Source: Acephala macrosclerotiorum (taxonomy: Eukaryota > Ascomycota > Leotiomycetes > Helotiales > Mollisiaceae). Taken from it: DNA of 30,680 bases. The number at the start of each line of letters is the position of its first letter. Within the stretch, counting starts at the first letter, position 1. Positions 1-9,384 of the stretch are shown one piece after another. Both the position numbers and the translations under genes were made by a program. The notes beneath the pieces were generated by a model. It did no database searches. It was not told the DNA's origin and was given only the letters and a program-made list of their open reading frames with translations. The stretch is from the NCBI GenBank assembly GCA_014904845.1, contig MU119671.1:1-30680 (forward strand), in the 5' to 3' direction.

Positions 1-2205
1 TATAAAATTAAAATATAATATTATTTTTAAAATTTAATATATTAATTATTATATAATAATTTTATTTTATATAATATTTAATTTTTATTAAATTTGAAAT
101 AATTTTTTATTAAATTTTTATTTAATTTTATATATTATTTTAATATAATTATATAATAAAAATTAATTAAAAATAAATAAAATTTGAATAAAATTTAAAC
201 GAATATTTTAATTTTTTTAATTTTTTCAATTTTTAATTTTTTAAAATAATTTTAAATATAATTTCAAATAAAAATATTAAATTAAATTTTTATATGTTTT
301 TTTAATATATTAAAAACGTAAAACGTTGTCAAAATTTTAATTTTTTTATAAAATTAAAAAATAATTTAAAAAATAATTTATTTTTAATAAATATAATTCG
401 AAAATTTTTAAATATTATGATTTAAATATATAACTTTTTAATATAAAAATAATTTAAAAAAATAATTTTAATTATATTTATTAAATTATAATTTATTATT
501 TAAAAAACGTATACAAATTAAAAAAATGTAATTTTAATTTAATTTAATTAAATAAAAAAAAATTTATTTTTTATTTTTTATAATTTATTAATACGTAAAA
601 TCATATAATAAAATTTTATATTTATTAATATTGTATTTAAAAATTATTAAAAATTATAAACGTTAAAATTAAAAAAAAAAACTTTTATAAATTAAATAAT
701 AAAACTTTTAAAATATAATATTTTATTTTTTATTTTTTTATATATTTTTTATCGATTTTTTTAATTTGTTTTTTTATTCGAATTTTAAAATTTATTAAAT
801 ATTAATTTTATTATAATATTCATCGAAGTATTTTAATTGTCAATTTATTAAATTTTTTATAATTTTTTACGTTTTTAATAATACGTTTATTTTAAAATTT
901 TTATTATTTAATTAATATTTATTTATTAAAATAATTTTATATTTTATTTAAAAATTTAATTTTTTATTATTAATAAAATCGAATTAATTTATTATAAATA
1001 AATTAAAAATAATATATTTAAATTTTTAATTTATAAATATAAAAATTTAATATTATTAATTTCGTTTTTTTTAATAATAAATTTTAATAATATTAAAAAA
1101 TAAAAATTATATATTAATATTTATAATACGTAATTTATTAATATATAAAAACTTCAAAATTATTATAATTATATTTAACGAATATAAATAACGAATTTTT
1201 TTAAATAAATATATTAATATAAATTATTAAAAAATTATTATTAATTATATATAAATTTAAATAATATTTTGAAATTAAATTAAAAAAAATATTAAAATAA
1301 TAATTATTTATTAATTACATTTTTATAAAAAATATTAATAATTTTATTTTTAATTTTATTAATTAATTTCGAATTAAAAATACAAATTTTAATATATTAA
1401 ATAAAATTATATTTAATAAAATTAAAAAAAAATTATAATTAAATTATTAATTTTTTTTTAAAACGTTTTAAATAATTATTTGAAAATTATAATCGTATTT
1501 TTTTTTAATAATTTTAAAAAAAAATTTTAATTATATATATTTTATTATTAATTATAAATAATTAATATTTTTTTTTTATATTTTTTTTATATTAAATATA
1601 TTATTAATAAATTTAAACTTTTAAAAATAATATAATTTAAAATATTTTTAAATTAATAAATAAAACTTATATTAAAAATTTTTTATTTTAAATTTTATAA
1701 TAATATAATTTAATACACGTACGATAAAATTAATTAAAATGTTCAAAATAAAATTTTATATATATTACGAGAAACTTTTTATATTTACGTATTATATACG
1801 TGATTTTTATTTATATATAATCGAGTTTTCTATTTATAGATTATTATTTCTATTATTTACTTACGTAATAATATATAAAATTTAAAATAATTTAATTTTA
1901 AATTTATTAAATATTTTATATTTATAAGTTTTAATATATTTAAAAATATTTAAACGTTTAAAATTCGTTTAAAAATAAATTATAATTTAATAATATAAAT
2001 AAATATAATAATATTTTATTATTTATTAAAATTATAAAATATTAAATATTTTATATTTATAATTAAATTATATATAATAATATTAATTTAAATACAAATT
2101 AATAATATTATTTTATTATTTAAAAAATTTATATTTTTTTTTAATTTAAATTATAAATTTTTTATTAATATATTTATTATTTTTATTTAATTAAATAATT
2201 TTTTT
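1..2205. repeat. Hypermutated AT-rich repeat block
   Basis: The block is almost pure A and T with no credible ORF on either strand, and most surviving C and G sit in CG dinucleotides. This is the composition left when C-to-T mutation on both strands has run nearly to saturation in fungal repeats. Part of it (about 760-1510) recurs near 15085-15543 and 21815-22510, so at least that part is a dispersed repeat. I see no recognisable transposon domain. Confidence 0.85.
760..1510 (+). repeat. Dispersed repeat, copy A
   Basis: Reading by eye, 840-1050 resembles 15085-15300 (shared landmark ACGTTTTTAATAAT) and 1100-1510 resembles 21990-22510 (shared landmarks TATAATACGTAATTTATTAA and TATTTAACGAATATAAATAA). 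Copy A is therefore roughly colinear with the two flanks of the Copia element, and acts as an approximate unoccupied version of that site. Order and orientation are conserved, but copy A is shorter around the insertion point. The original element class cannot be read through the mutation. Confidence 0.65.
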
Positions 2206-2213
2206 TTACACTG
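2186..2213 (+). mobile_element. Right terminus of a hAT-like element (decayed copy)
   Basis: The AT-rich block ends exactly at TTACACTG, after which ordinary sequence starts at once. The same TTACACTG ends the hAT-like element at 9058. The preceding stretch, TTAAATA plus a T run, equals the other copy's TTGAGTA plus a T run after G-to-A changes. This suggests a second, heavily mutated member of that family. Its left end was not found, so it may lie outside the window or be beyond recognition. Confidence 0.45.
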
Positions 2214-2325
2214 GGACCGACTAATATATAAAGTCTGTACTTAACTCTTAATACGCTTACCAACTGTAATTACTTTGAATTCTCCTTTTCGACGGACCAA
2301 TCTAATCTAACAATCTCGCAAATAG

Positions 2326-2580
2326 TTACATTACCAGAAACGGAACCAACTCGTCGATTACACCCATGAATTCGACAACGGCCGCTTTAGCTTCGATACT
2401 TTCAAGCAAGAAACTACGCTCCGCTGGGATGAATCCAAAGTCGCGAATCCAGAGTTCTTCTCTGGAATCAAACAATTCATTATCCGCTACGTAATTAGAA
2501 TATTGATTTATCGCTCTCTCGCCAATAGAATTACGTTCAACCAGTCAAATTACGCCAATATCGCTTTTTTTTTTCTTTAA
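2326..2580 (+). pseudogene. Unrecognised ORF remnant in a small normal-composition island
   Basis: Between AT-rich blocks, 2214-2580 has normal composition and intact CpA dinucleotides. One plus-strand frame is open from just after a TAG near 2323 to a TAA at 2578-2580, about 84 codons. Its centre reads with ordinary residue usage, for example EFDNGRFSFDTFKQETTLRW from 2368. There is no convincing start codon, and the 3' end runs into a T-rich tract where the AT-rich block begins. I do not recognise the family. It is most likely an exon fragment stranded between transposon insertions, but a chance ORF cannot be excluded. Confidence 0.35.
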
Positions 2581-3425
2581 TAAGACTTTTTTTGTAGACT
2601 ATTTATAGAAGACCCATAGAATAAAGTTTTAAAATTTGTTTTTTATTTATAGGTTTTTTATAAAGTGAAATTATATTAGTTTTCTATTTACGAGTTTTTT
2701 ATAAATTTTATAAAACTCTTATAAAAAATATATAAATTGTATAAAAATATAAATATATTTATTAAAATTTAATTTAAAAAAAAGTAATAAAAAAATTAAT
2801 AAAATAAATATAATTATAATTAAAGTTTTTAAATATAATTTATTATAATAATATAAAATAAAATTAATTAAATTACGTAATTAAATTAAAAATATATTTT
2901 ATTATAATAAATATTATAATAATAATCTTAAATAAATAAAAATTAATTAAATCGTTTTAAAAGTTTTATATTTCGAAAATTAAAAAAATTAATTTATAAA
3001 TTAAAAAATAAAAAATATTTAAAACAAATTTAAATAAAATATTAATTAAATTATTAATTATATAATTTTTATATAATTAATTTTTAATATGTATTATAAT
3101 AATTAAAAATTAAAATCTCGTAAAAATTATATATTTATACGAATTAATTATATATTTTAAATCGAGTTTTTACAATTTTAAAATAATATTTTTTTTTATT
3201 TTTTATTTTAAAATTTTAAATTATAAAATCTCGAGATTTAAACTTATTATAATACAATTTATATATATTTTATAAATATTTTATAAATGTTCTATTCTTA
3301 AATGGGGCCCTATAAATCTCTATAAGTAAAGAACTAAAAATAGAACTCTACTCGTGGAAAACTCTTAAAAAAAACTCTACCCAGATCTACTTTGTAGAGT
3401 GAAGTAAAAATGGGGCTCCACACCC
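2581..3425. repeat. AT-rich block with inverted-repeat character
   Basis: This AT-rich, ORF-free stretch separates the 2214-2580 island from the peroxidase fragment. The left part (about 2700-2745) contains ATATATAAATTGTATAA, and the reverse complement of about 3240-3290 contains nearly the same string in a matching context, suggesting long degenerate terminal inverted repeats. The last 125 bases (3300-3425) are mixed composition, with repeated ACTCTAC/GTAGAGT words and two GGGGC-containing motifs. A decayed miniature element of about 0.8 kb is the simplest reading, but its exact ends and target duplication are not resolved. Confidence 0.4.
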
Positions 3426-3426
3426 C

Positions 3427-3711
3427 ATGATTTTTTTGCGAGCAGTCTACTTCCCTGAAAACTGGTTCCGACGCGCAGAAGGATATTCACTCGCTGATCT
3501 CGCGGTCGAAGTCTTGCGGATGTTCCTGTACGCGCCGAAATCGTTTGGACGAAACGTAAATGGTGTGTTTGCTCCGCAGGATTTTCAAGTTCCGACGGCG
3601 CCCCAGGATATCCAGTGCTTCTTGTTTGCGGCTTTCTTGGATTTGGTACCGATCAGTTGGCGCATGAAGATGATGGAAGTGATATATTCGACTGACATGT
3701 TGGCAGGTTAG
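3427..3711 (+). pseudogene. C-terminal fragment of a probable heme-thiolate peroxidase
   Basis: The 94-codon frame begins close to an AT-rich block and ends at a TAG. The peptide carries PENWFRRA (about residues 10-17), then YSLADLAVEVLRMFLYAPK and GRNVNGVFAPQ. This resembles the C-terminal half of fungal chloroperoxidase/peroxygenase-type proteins (heme-haloperoxidase, Peroxidase_2 family), where an ENW-x-R-A segment precedes a helical region and a GGN-x-G-like turn. Complete members are about 230-300 residues and have an N-terminal Pro-Cys-Pro heme-ligand motif and an acidic catalytic site. Neither is present here, and an in-frame TGA lies at 3400-3402. I infer a gene truncated at its 5' end by the adjacent repeat block. 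The family call rests on remembered similarity and is moderate. The first ATG may not be a real start. Confidence 0.45.
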
Positions 3712-4126
3712 GTGTCTTTTTTGCTTCTATGATCATAATTTCCTCCTTATCTTCTATTTGCCCTATACTAAAGATAGTTCGACGCCGAGGGAAAAGCGAA
3801 TGAAGATGAAGTTATTTTTCATCAGCCGATAATTCTTTAGCCCGAGTTCTGAACACGCTGAATGCATGCAAGCAGGTGAAGCCTAGTGATGCCGAAGCAG
3901 AAGAATCCACTCCAGTGAAGTGTAACATTTAAGGATTCAAAGCATGGGAATCCAGAGGACAATGCTCAGAAGCTCGGAAACCCGTCCCCAAATTCTAGCG
4001 GCGTAAGCCTAAAACCTTTCCTCATTTCGAGGGCGCCTCTCTGTATAAACCTCTTCTCATATTTTTCTGCATATATACTCCATGCCGCGTTGTATGTCAT
4101 GTGTAGCGTCCCTTTTCAGTCCCTTT
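3712..4126. other. Intergenic, no gene seen
   Basis: The composition is normal, with stops in all frames. It separates the peroxidase fragment from the 3' end of the minus-strand gene. Just inside that gene's stop end lies a tandem CCCTTTTCAGT duplication (about 4111-4132). I see no conserved coding or RNA signal here; it presumably includes the 3' UTR of the minus-strand gene. Confidence 0.5.
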
Positions 4127-6092
4127 TCAGTCCCTGATACCCAATATCCATCTCGTCAATTTGGTTTTGCGGGTTTCTTTATTCCTAGCTTGCCGCTCTT
4201 GCCTATTCCAAATCTCACCAAAAGGAGTAGTGACCGCGTCAGCTTCCATGCTACAAGTTGTGGTCAGCGCATTACTCTTTCATATTGGAGAGAATAATTA
4301 GCGGTCACTTACAACTGCTGCAAAGATCCGTGGCGCATATGCCTTCTCCTATCTTCTGATGTTGTCGGTGGCGACTCAAAAGTACCAGCCTGGAAATGTA
4401 CATCGGATTCGTTGTATCGAGGTTTTGCATACATGACAGCAGGATATCCTGAAAAGGTCCTTGATCGGGGTCCAGTTCCCATTTCGCTAGCTGTAAGCAA
4501 TACTTGTTTCTCCGATTCAGGTCCAATGTCTTGCATTCGTATCCGAGCAATCACCTCTTTCCATTCCAACTCGTCTGCCAACTCTTCGGGTGAAATTTTC
4601 AGCCTTGAACCCGGCCTTGTAGGTATGTCAGGCGTTGAGAGTGTTGCCCCTTGTTTACGTTGATGCATCAAATCGGCCAACATTGCCTGATATGCATCTT
4701 CCTCGGCCTGATTCCCGGCAGCCCTGCACATCTCGCAGAGAATTTTTAATGAACTTTCGACCCCTACCCTACCTTTTAGGCCTAGCTTCCTGTAACCTTT
4801 AAGGGCACGCCGACCGTATAACAGAGCCTCTGAGTGTGCAGACTTTAGGGACAGTATTACAGCCAAGTCCATAGTGCTTCCCAGCATGCTTTGATTGTCC
4901 TTTGATGGATATCGAGACTCAAGTGCTATTCTCTCTGCAAGAAGAGCGTGAGCTTCATTTAATTTCTTCAGCGCCAAGTATGTCGATACCAACAAATCCA
5001 TGACCTCATATTTTATCTCTGACAAACGGTTTGGAAGGACCGCAGATTCTGGCATTCGCTCTAGGCAATTTCGAAGGTAGCGTTCCGCATCGCCCATATG
5101 TTTTGACGCAATTTTTTCCTTGGCTCGTCGCAGGAGCGACTGAATAATCTCTTCCTCAAGCTCGCCATCAGATTCCGAATCCGTCGCCTTGATATCGTCG
5201 ACTTGTGGTCTTTTGGGGCTTGAGGTTACGTAACGTGAGAAGGAAAAATCTGACCGATCATCTGCATGACCCTCAAAGATTGCGTTTGATGCTATCCATT
5301 GTTCCATTCTCTCGTTTGGTCCTTGAGGAAAACAGTCCCCAAAGTCAGATAATAGCTCCGAGCGGTCGACACCGATTGCAGTGGAGGTGGAGGAGACCAC
5401 ACTTGCTGCTGACTGGACGCAGTTTCGAAGATTGTGTAAAGTTCGAAGTTGGGGCTCTGTTGTATTGGAATACATGGCCTGTTCTATCCCGGAAATTCTG
5501 CGATTGAGTTCAGAAGCTATCTCTCGGATGGCTTGCTGAATTTGATCCAAGTTCGGCAAGATCATGTCTACTGATTGTTTGGATGAGACTTGATTCCATC
5601 TGTACTAATTGTCAGGAATGGGGCCAATGTTCTTGTTGCATGTAACTCACAGAATCACAGTATTCAAGGACAACTGTAAGGTATCCCTATACGACCGAAT
5701 CTGCTGTTGGTAAATAGAGATCTCTGCTGCAGCATTTCTAAGGCGTAGATGTTTTCTCGACCCATCAAGGAAATCCACGCTCTTGTTGACCTTTTCGATC
5801 GTCGCCAGTAGCTCAAGTGGGTATCCTGACCATCCTCGATACACGTCGAAAGCATTTTCCAATGATTGCCGGTATGGCCAGTCGATTCAAAAGAGCCCCG
5901 GACCTCCTCTTGATCAAAGGTGTCTTTCATCATCCTTAATACGTTGGTGAAACTTTCTACTTCGCCGAGCAGGCTCTTGACTTTAGCATCAGCAAGCGCG
6001 GCGCTATTGTGGAAGTCCTTCACGGCTACTCCGGTCGCAGTACATATCTTCAAAAGGGTGAGAACCCCGGTAATTATGGACAGCGGGTCCAT
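4127..6092 (-). CDS. Fungal N-terminal-domain (Helo-like) protein with TPR-like region, 3 exons, one frameshift
   Basis: I read three exons, 6092-5651, 5599-4313 and 4250-4127, giving about 617 residues once one missing base is allowed for. The start is MDPLSIITGVLTLLKICTAT, the typical opening of the fungal N-terminal/Helo-like domains found at the front of signalling and STAND-type proteins. The domain continues through VKDFHNSAALADAKVKSL, NKSVDFLDGSRKHLRLR and YRDTLQLSLNTVI. An acidic linker (DSESDGELEEE) follows, then a helical region with TPR-like pairs (AERYLRNCLERMP; EALLYGRRALKGYRKLG) and a polar tail. Both introns keep frame exactly and have CTGAC branch sites. The only damage is a 1-base loss in the GGG run at 5819-5821, which shifts frame after IEDGQDT. 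This could be a true mutation or an assembly error. The biochemical function is unknown; a role in protein-protein signalling is inference from domain type. Confidence 0.75.
4251..4312 (-). other. Intron 2 of the Helo-like gene (62 bp)
   Basis: The minus-strand donor is GTAAGT, the branch is GCTGACC and the acceptor is TTGTAG. Unspliced translation would stop immediately at the TAA inside the donor. Splicing adds about 40 mostly polar codons ending at TGA 4129-4127. Length and signals fit filamentous-fungus introns. Confidence 0.75.
5600..5650 (-). other. Intron 1 of the Helo-like gene (51 bp)
   Basis: On the minus strand it starts GTGAGT, has CCTGAC as branch site about 15 nt before the end, and finishes TACAG. 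Choosing this CAG rather than the nearby TTAG keeps the frame open: the upstream exon ends with two bases of a codon and the next base completes it. Without splicing, the upstream frame stops at a TGA at 5649-5647. Confidence 0.8.
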
Positions 6093-6697
6093 TATTGGCA
6101 GTCTGTGAATGTGTTCTATCTGAACGCCGTGAAAGACCAAGTGAGTTCGAATTGCCTGACACACAGTATCACGTGCCGGGGCTCCAGCCTTCTGTAGGTC
6201 GTATAACTTGGTTTCGAACTTCAGGTGGAGTGATGGTTGGTCGATGTATTACGAAGCATCGCAAAACATGAGAGTCCTTCGCAAATAGAGATTCGTTATT
6301 GCATCGGACGTCCCTCAAGGCTGCAGGAAAGTGAAGCAGGTGTGAGGCCGTGAGCTCAATAGGGCAAGTCTACACTTGCAAGACAAAGTTCACAATATCT
6401 GAACGACGATTAACATGAATCTCGCAGGCAATAGTCTGGCGTGGGATAGCCTGAGATCCAAGATTTTGCTCCGCCCAAGTTGGGTTCCGGCGTGGTGCAG
6501 AGACCTGATGTTGCAAGCGGTGGTCACGAGTGCGCCTCCCTTCTGCAGCTCCCCGATTCGTCGGCCTTTCGTCCAATATTCCTTTTTCAGCCTCGCCATA
6601 TTTATACTTCAATGTTCTGGATCTCCCAAAAACAAAAGCAGCCGAAAAGCCACGAATGTTTTTCCCACATCCTCGATCGAAATTCTAATTGCCCAAA
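6093..6697. promoter_or_regulatory. Divergent intergenic region
   Basis: About 600 bases lie between the start of the minus-strand Helo-like gene and the likely start of the plus-strand transferase pseudogene, so they should hold both promoters. Composition is normal. Short frames are open on both strands, including a plus-strand frame from 6415 that runs in phase into the transferase N-terminus. I see no conserved protein in the 6370-6690 part and no clear TATA box. Confidence 0.4.
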
Positions 6698-8140
6698 ATG
6701 CATTCATCAACCCAACAACCACAGTCCTTTCCTCCCAAGTGCCCAACTCCCGACTCCTACCAGGCCTCAATCGCAGATATGTCTTCCTCGCTACCCTCAT
6801 CCTCCTCACAATTTGGCTCTGGCTAGCCCTTGACCGACCATACTCCCTACCCTCTCACCTCCCCTAGAACATCTACAGCTCTAGCCCCGAATCCACCCCC
6901 GACCCCCTCGATATCTTCGAATACCCACCCATCCATTCAGCCGCCATAACAGCCATATGCTCCGCTACAGCATGGAATGAAAGTCTAATTTTCACATGCG
7001 ACGATAACGTCGGCGGAATCGGACATGTTCGAAACTAAATTCTAAACTGTGTGCGATTCTCAGTCGCTGCTGGAGCAGGCTTGATCCTGCCGAGAATCAG
7101 CATTAGGAATGAGAGCGATATTTCGAAAATACATACGGGCGTGTTGAAAAATATGGCGTACGTGTTTGATACGAGACATTTTATCGATTCGATCAGTCTT
7201 TCGTGTCCGGAGTTGAAGCTGTTTTCATCTTTGGATGATTTCAAGGGGACGAATAATTGGAACAATCCGGTACTTCTGAATCCGAATGTTTTAGGAGTCA
7301 AGTTCCCGCAGATTGGAATGGAGGTTTGAGGCGGCGCTACCAAAGGTTGGATTCGAGAAGCCGGAGTTGTGGGGGAAATTCTTTTGGGGGTGGTGGTATA
7401 CAGATATTGCTGAGCAACACAATTTTGCGGGGATAATGAAGAAGGGGCCGGTGTTCGTTAAGTTGATGCGGTCACACCTGACGTGGCCGATTCTGAGTGA
7501 CGGTGAGGCGTTTTCAACGCAGTTCGGGAGGATTTTGAAGCTGAGAGCTGATGCGAGAGGACTGGCGACCAACGTATTGATGAACTTGGTGCAGGAGTAC
7601 GGGCTGGGGGTGGATATCGAATCGCTGATTTTTGAGAATGCTTTCTGGGGTGTCCATTTGAGGGCCGAGAAGGATGCGCTGGATGGGTTGCCGGTCGCAG
7701 AGAAGAGCAAGCTTTATCCGACTTACGGGATGCGGTCGAAACTCTACCTTGATCATATGATGAGAGAGCGGAACAAGGTCAACACAAGGTTGGTATTCGT
7801 CGCTTCAGGGGACCCAGACCAGGTAGCAAAGTTCTGGAAAGACGCAAAAGTGGCGAACTTGACAATGATCTCCAAAGTTGCGATGTTGAAGGGCGAGGAT
7901 TTGGAATAGTTGAATAGTTTGACGTGGGATCAGCAGGCTTTGGTTGACCTCATGGTTCTGACCAAAGCTGGTGAGTTCCTTGGGGTCGGACGTTCTGGGT
8001 TTGATTGGACAATTGTTGGAAGGAGACAAGTGTCACTATTGAGCAAGAATGAAACGGAGGTGGAGGGCGTGAAAGATGGCCATGAAGAAAAGGACAAACA
8101 AAGGGTGACAGGAGAAGATGGAGACTTATTACTTTGCTAG
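6698..8140 (+). pseudogene. Decayed fungal O-fucosyltransferase-like type II membrane protein
   Basis: Three collinear frames describe one protein. An N-terminal membrane anchor (VFLATLILLTIWLWLAL, about 6780-6830) is followed by FTCDDNVGGIGHVRN, ILNCVRFSVAAGAGLILPRI, FDTRHFIDSISLSCPELKL, GEAFSTQFGRILKLRADAR, GVHLRAEKDA (7652-7681) and LTWDQQALVDLMVL. The HLR-x-E-x-D motif and the GGxGxxRN segment match fungal O-fucosyltransferase-like proteins; in that superfamily the Arg contacts GDP-fucose. The frame is interrupted by TAG 6865-6867, TAA 7036-7038, an extra base near 7308-7312, and TAG 7907-7909. All three stops are one C-to-T step from Gln codons in CpA context. The true start is unclear: an ATG at 6698 is out of phase with the anchor, and the in-phase frame extends up to 6415. 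The gene is probably dead; ancestral activity is inferred from family only. Confidence 0.8.
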
Positions 8141-8175
8141 TGGTTTGAGTGTTTTGTATGGTGCGAAGGGGGAAC

Positions 8176-9058
8176 CAGTGTGAGAAATTGAGTAGTATTC
8201 AATAGCAATTCTAGTACTACTCAACTCAACTCAACCAAAATCCTATGCTACTCTACTCAACTCAATAGCTAATGAGTAGTATTGGGTAGGCTATAGAGTA
8301 GAATCACGTGGGTTTGAGTCGCAATGTTTAATTGGCTGAATTAGCGAAGTGGCTAAAAGAGTAAGCCTGATTGAGTAGAGCGCCTCGCTTATTTAAGCTC
8401 CGAAGGTTTTGCCGACGCCGAAAACTAAAAACTCTCAAACAATTAGCTCGAAAGATTTAATTAATAATAAACGAAATAAATTGTTTAAAAATATATTTTT
8501 TAGAACTTAAAATCTTTTAAATACTTAAAATAATTTTCGAGAGTTTAAAAGTCGAAATATTATTCGATTTATTAAATAATATATATAATTAAATTTTATA
8601 AAAAAAATTCATTAAAAAACTAAACTAAAAAGCAAATAAAAGTAATTTTAATTGTTAAAACTTAAAAAAAGAAAAAAAAGATCGAACTACGACTCGATTT
8701 TTAAGACTCGACTAGCGTCGAACTAAAAGCGAACGACGTAATACGTAATAGCACTTTATAACAAACTTTAAAAATTTGTTTTATATTAAAAAAAAAGTAG
8801 TTTTTATTGTTTTTTTTTATTTAAACTATAAATTGCATTGGATTTTAATATTTAAATTAATAGTTTTATTCTTTTATTAAAATATTTTATTTATATAATT
8901 TTATATGTAACGATCACGTATTTATTCAATAGTATTGAGTAACTATTCACTACTCAATTCAATAGTTTAATTATAGTACTACTATTTCTACTTAACTCAA
9001 TAGTACTCAATACTATTCAATAGCTATTTAAATAGTTGAGTATTTTTTTCTTACACTG
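8176..9058. mobile_element. hAT-like non-autonomous transposon (883 bp)
   Basis: The ends are inverted: CAGTGTGAGAAA on the left and, reverse-complemented, CAGTGTAAGAAA on the right (11 of 12 match; the mismatch is a transition). CAGTG fits the YARNG hAT terminal consensus. Flanking 8-mers are GGGGGAAC (8168-8175) and GGAAAAAC (9059-9066), which differ only by three G-to-A steps, as expected for a hAT 8-bp duplication with one side mutated. Both subterminal regions are packed with ACTCAA/TTGAGT and AGTACTA words. There is no transposase ORF. The left third has normal composition while about 8455-8930 is AT-rich, so mutation within it is uneven. It interrupts no ORF, sitting 35 bp after the transferase pseudogene. 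Confidence 0.7.
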
Positions 9059-9066
9059 GGAAAAAC

Positions 9067-9384
9067 TGAGAGCGTACAAGACATGTCTGTGGTCTTGATA
9101 GAGGGATTTTAGATATTAAAATCATGCGAAAAAGACTTAGTGGCACTAACTCCAAGGAGATGGAACTATGCATCATTACACCAGAAATACGAATCGGGTT
9201 CTGCCATAATGTGTCCCTGCAGCTGGGTCGGTCAGCCTAACCCCGCATGCGCAAAGAAGGATCGAAATATCACAGAGACTACCAGAAACAGCACCCGATG
9301 CAACAAGCGCATCAGTGAACTCATCTGGTAGACCGCGCTCTATGGCAATTGAATGAGGAGGTGGTGGATTATTCCCGAGGGTAG
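9067..9384. other. Normal-composition stretch, no certain gene
   Basis: This region lies between the hAT-like element and the stop codon of the minus-strand ORF. Short open frames exist on both strands. The minus-strand one (9397-9176) directly follows the 9385 stop in another frame and could be a frameshifted continuation of that ORF, but I cannot show conservation for either. Confidence 0.35.

Noticed and set aside
4412..4663. Plus-strand ORF (and a similar one at 5205-5507)
   Set aside because: These are antisense shadows of exon 2 of the Helo-like gene.
6480..6833. Alternative plus-strand ORF over the transferase N-terminus
   Set aside because: It is out of phase with the membrane anchor and downstream transferase motifs and has low-complexity Pro/His/Ser content.
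7291..7710. Minus-strand ORF opposite the transferase
   Set aside because: It is an antisense shadow of the well-conserved transferase frame.
8310..8380. Possible tRNA-like fold near GGCTGAATTAGCGAAGTGGC
   Set aside because: No acceptor-stem pairing or T-loop could be found; it lies within the hAT-like element.
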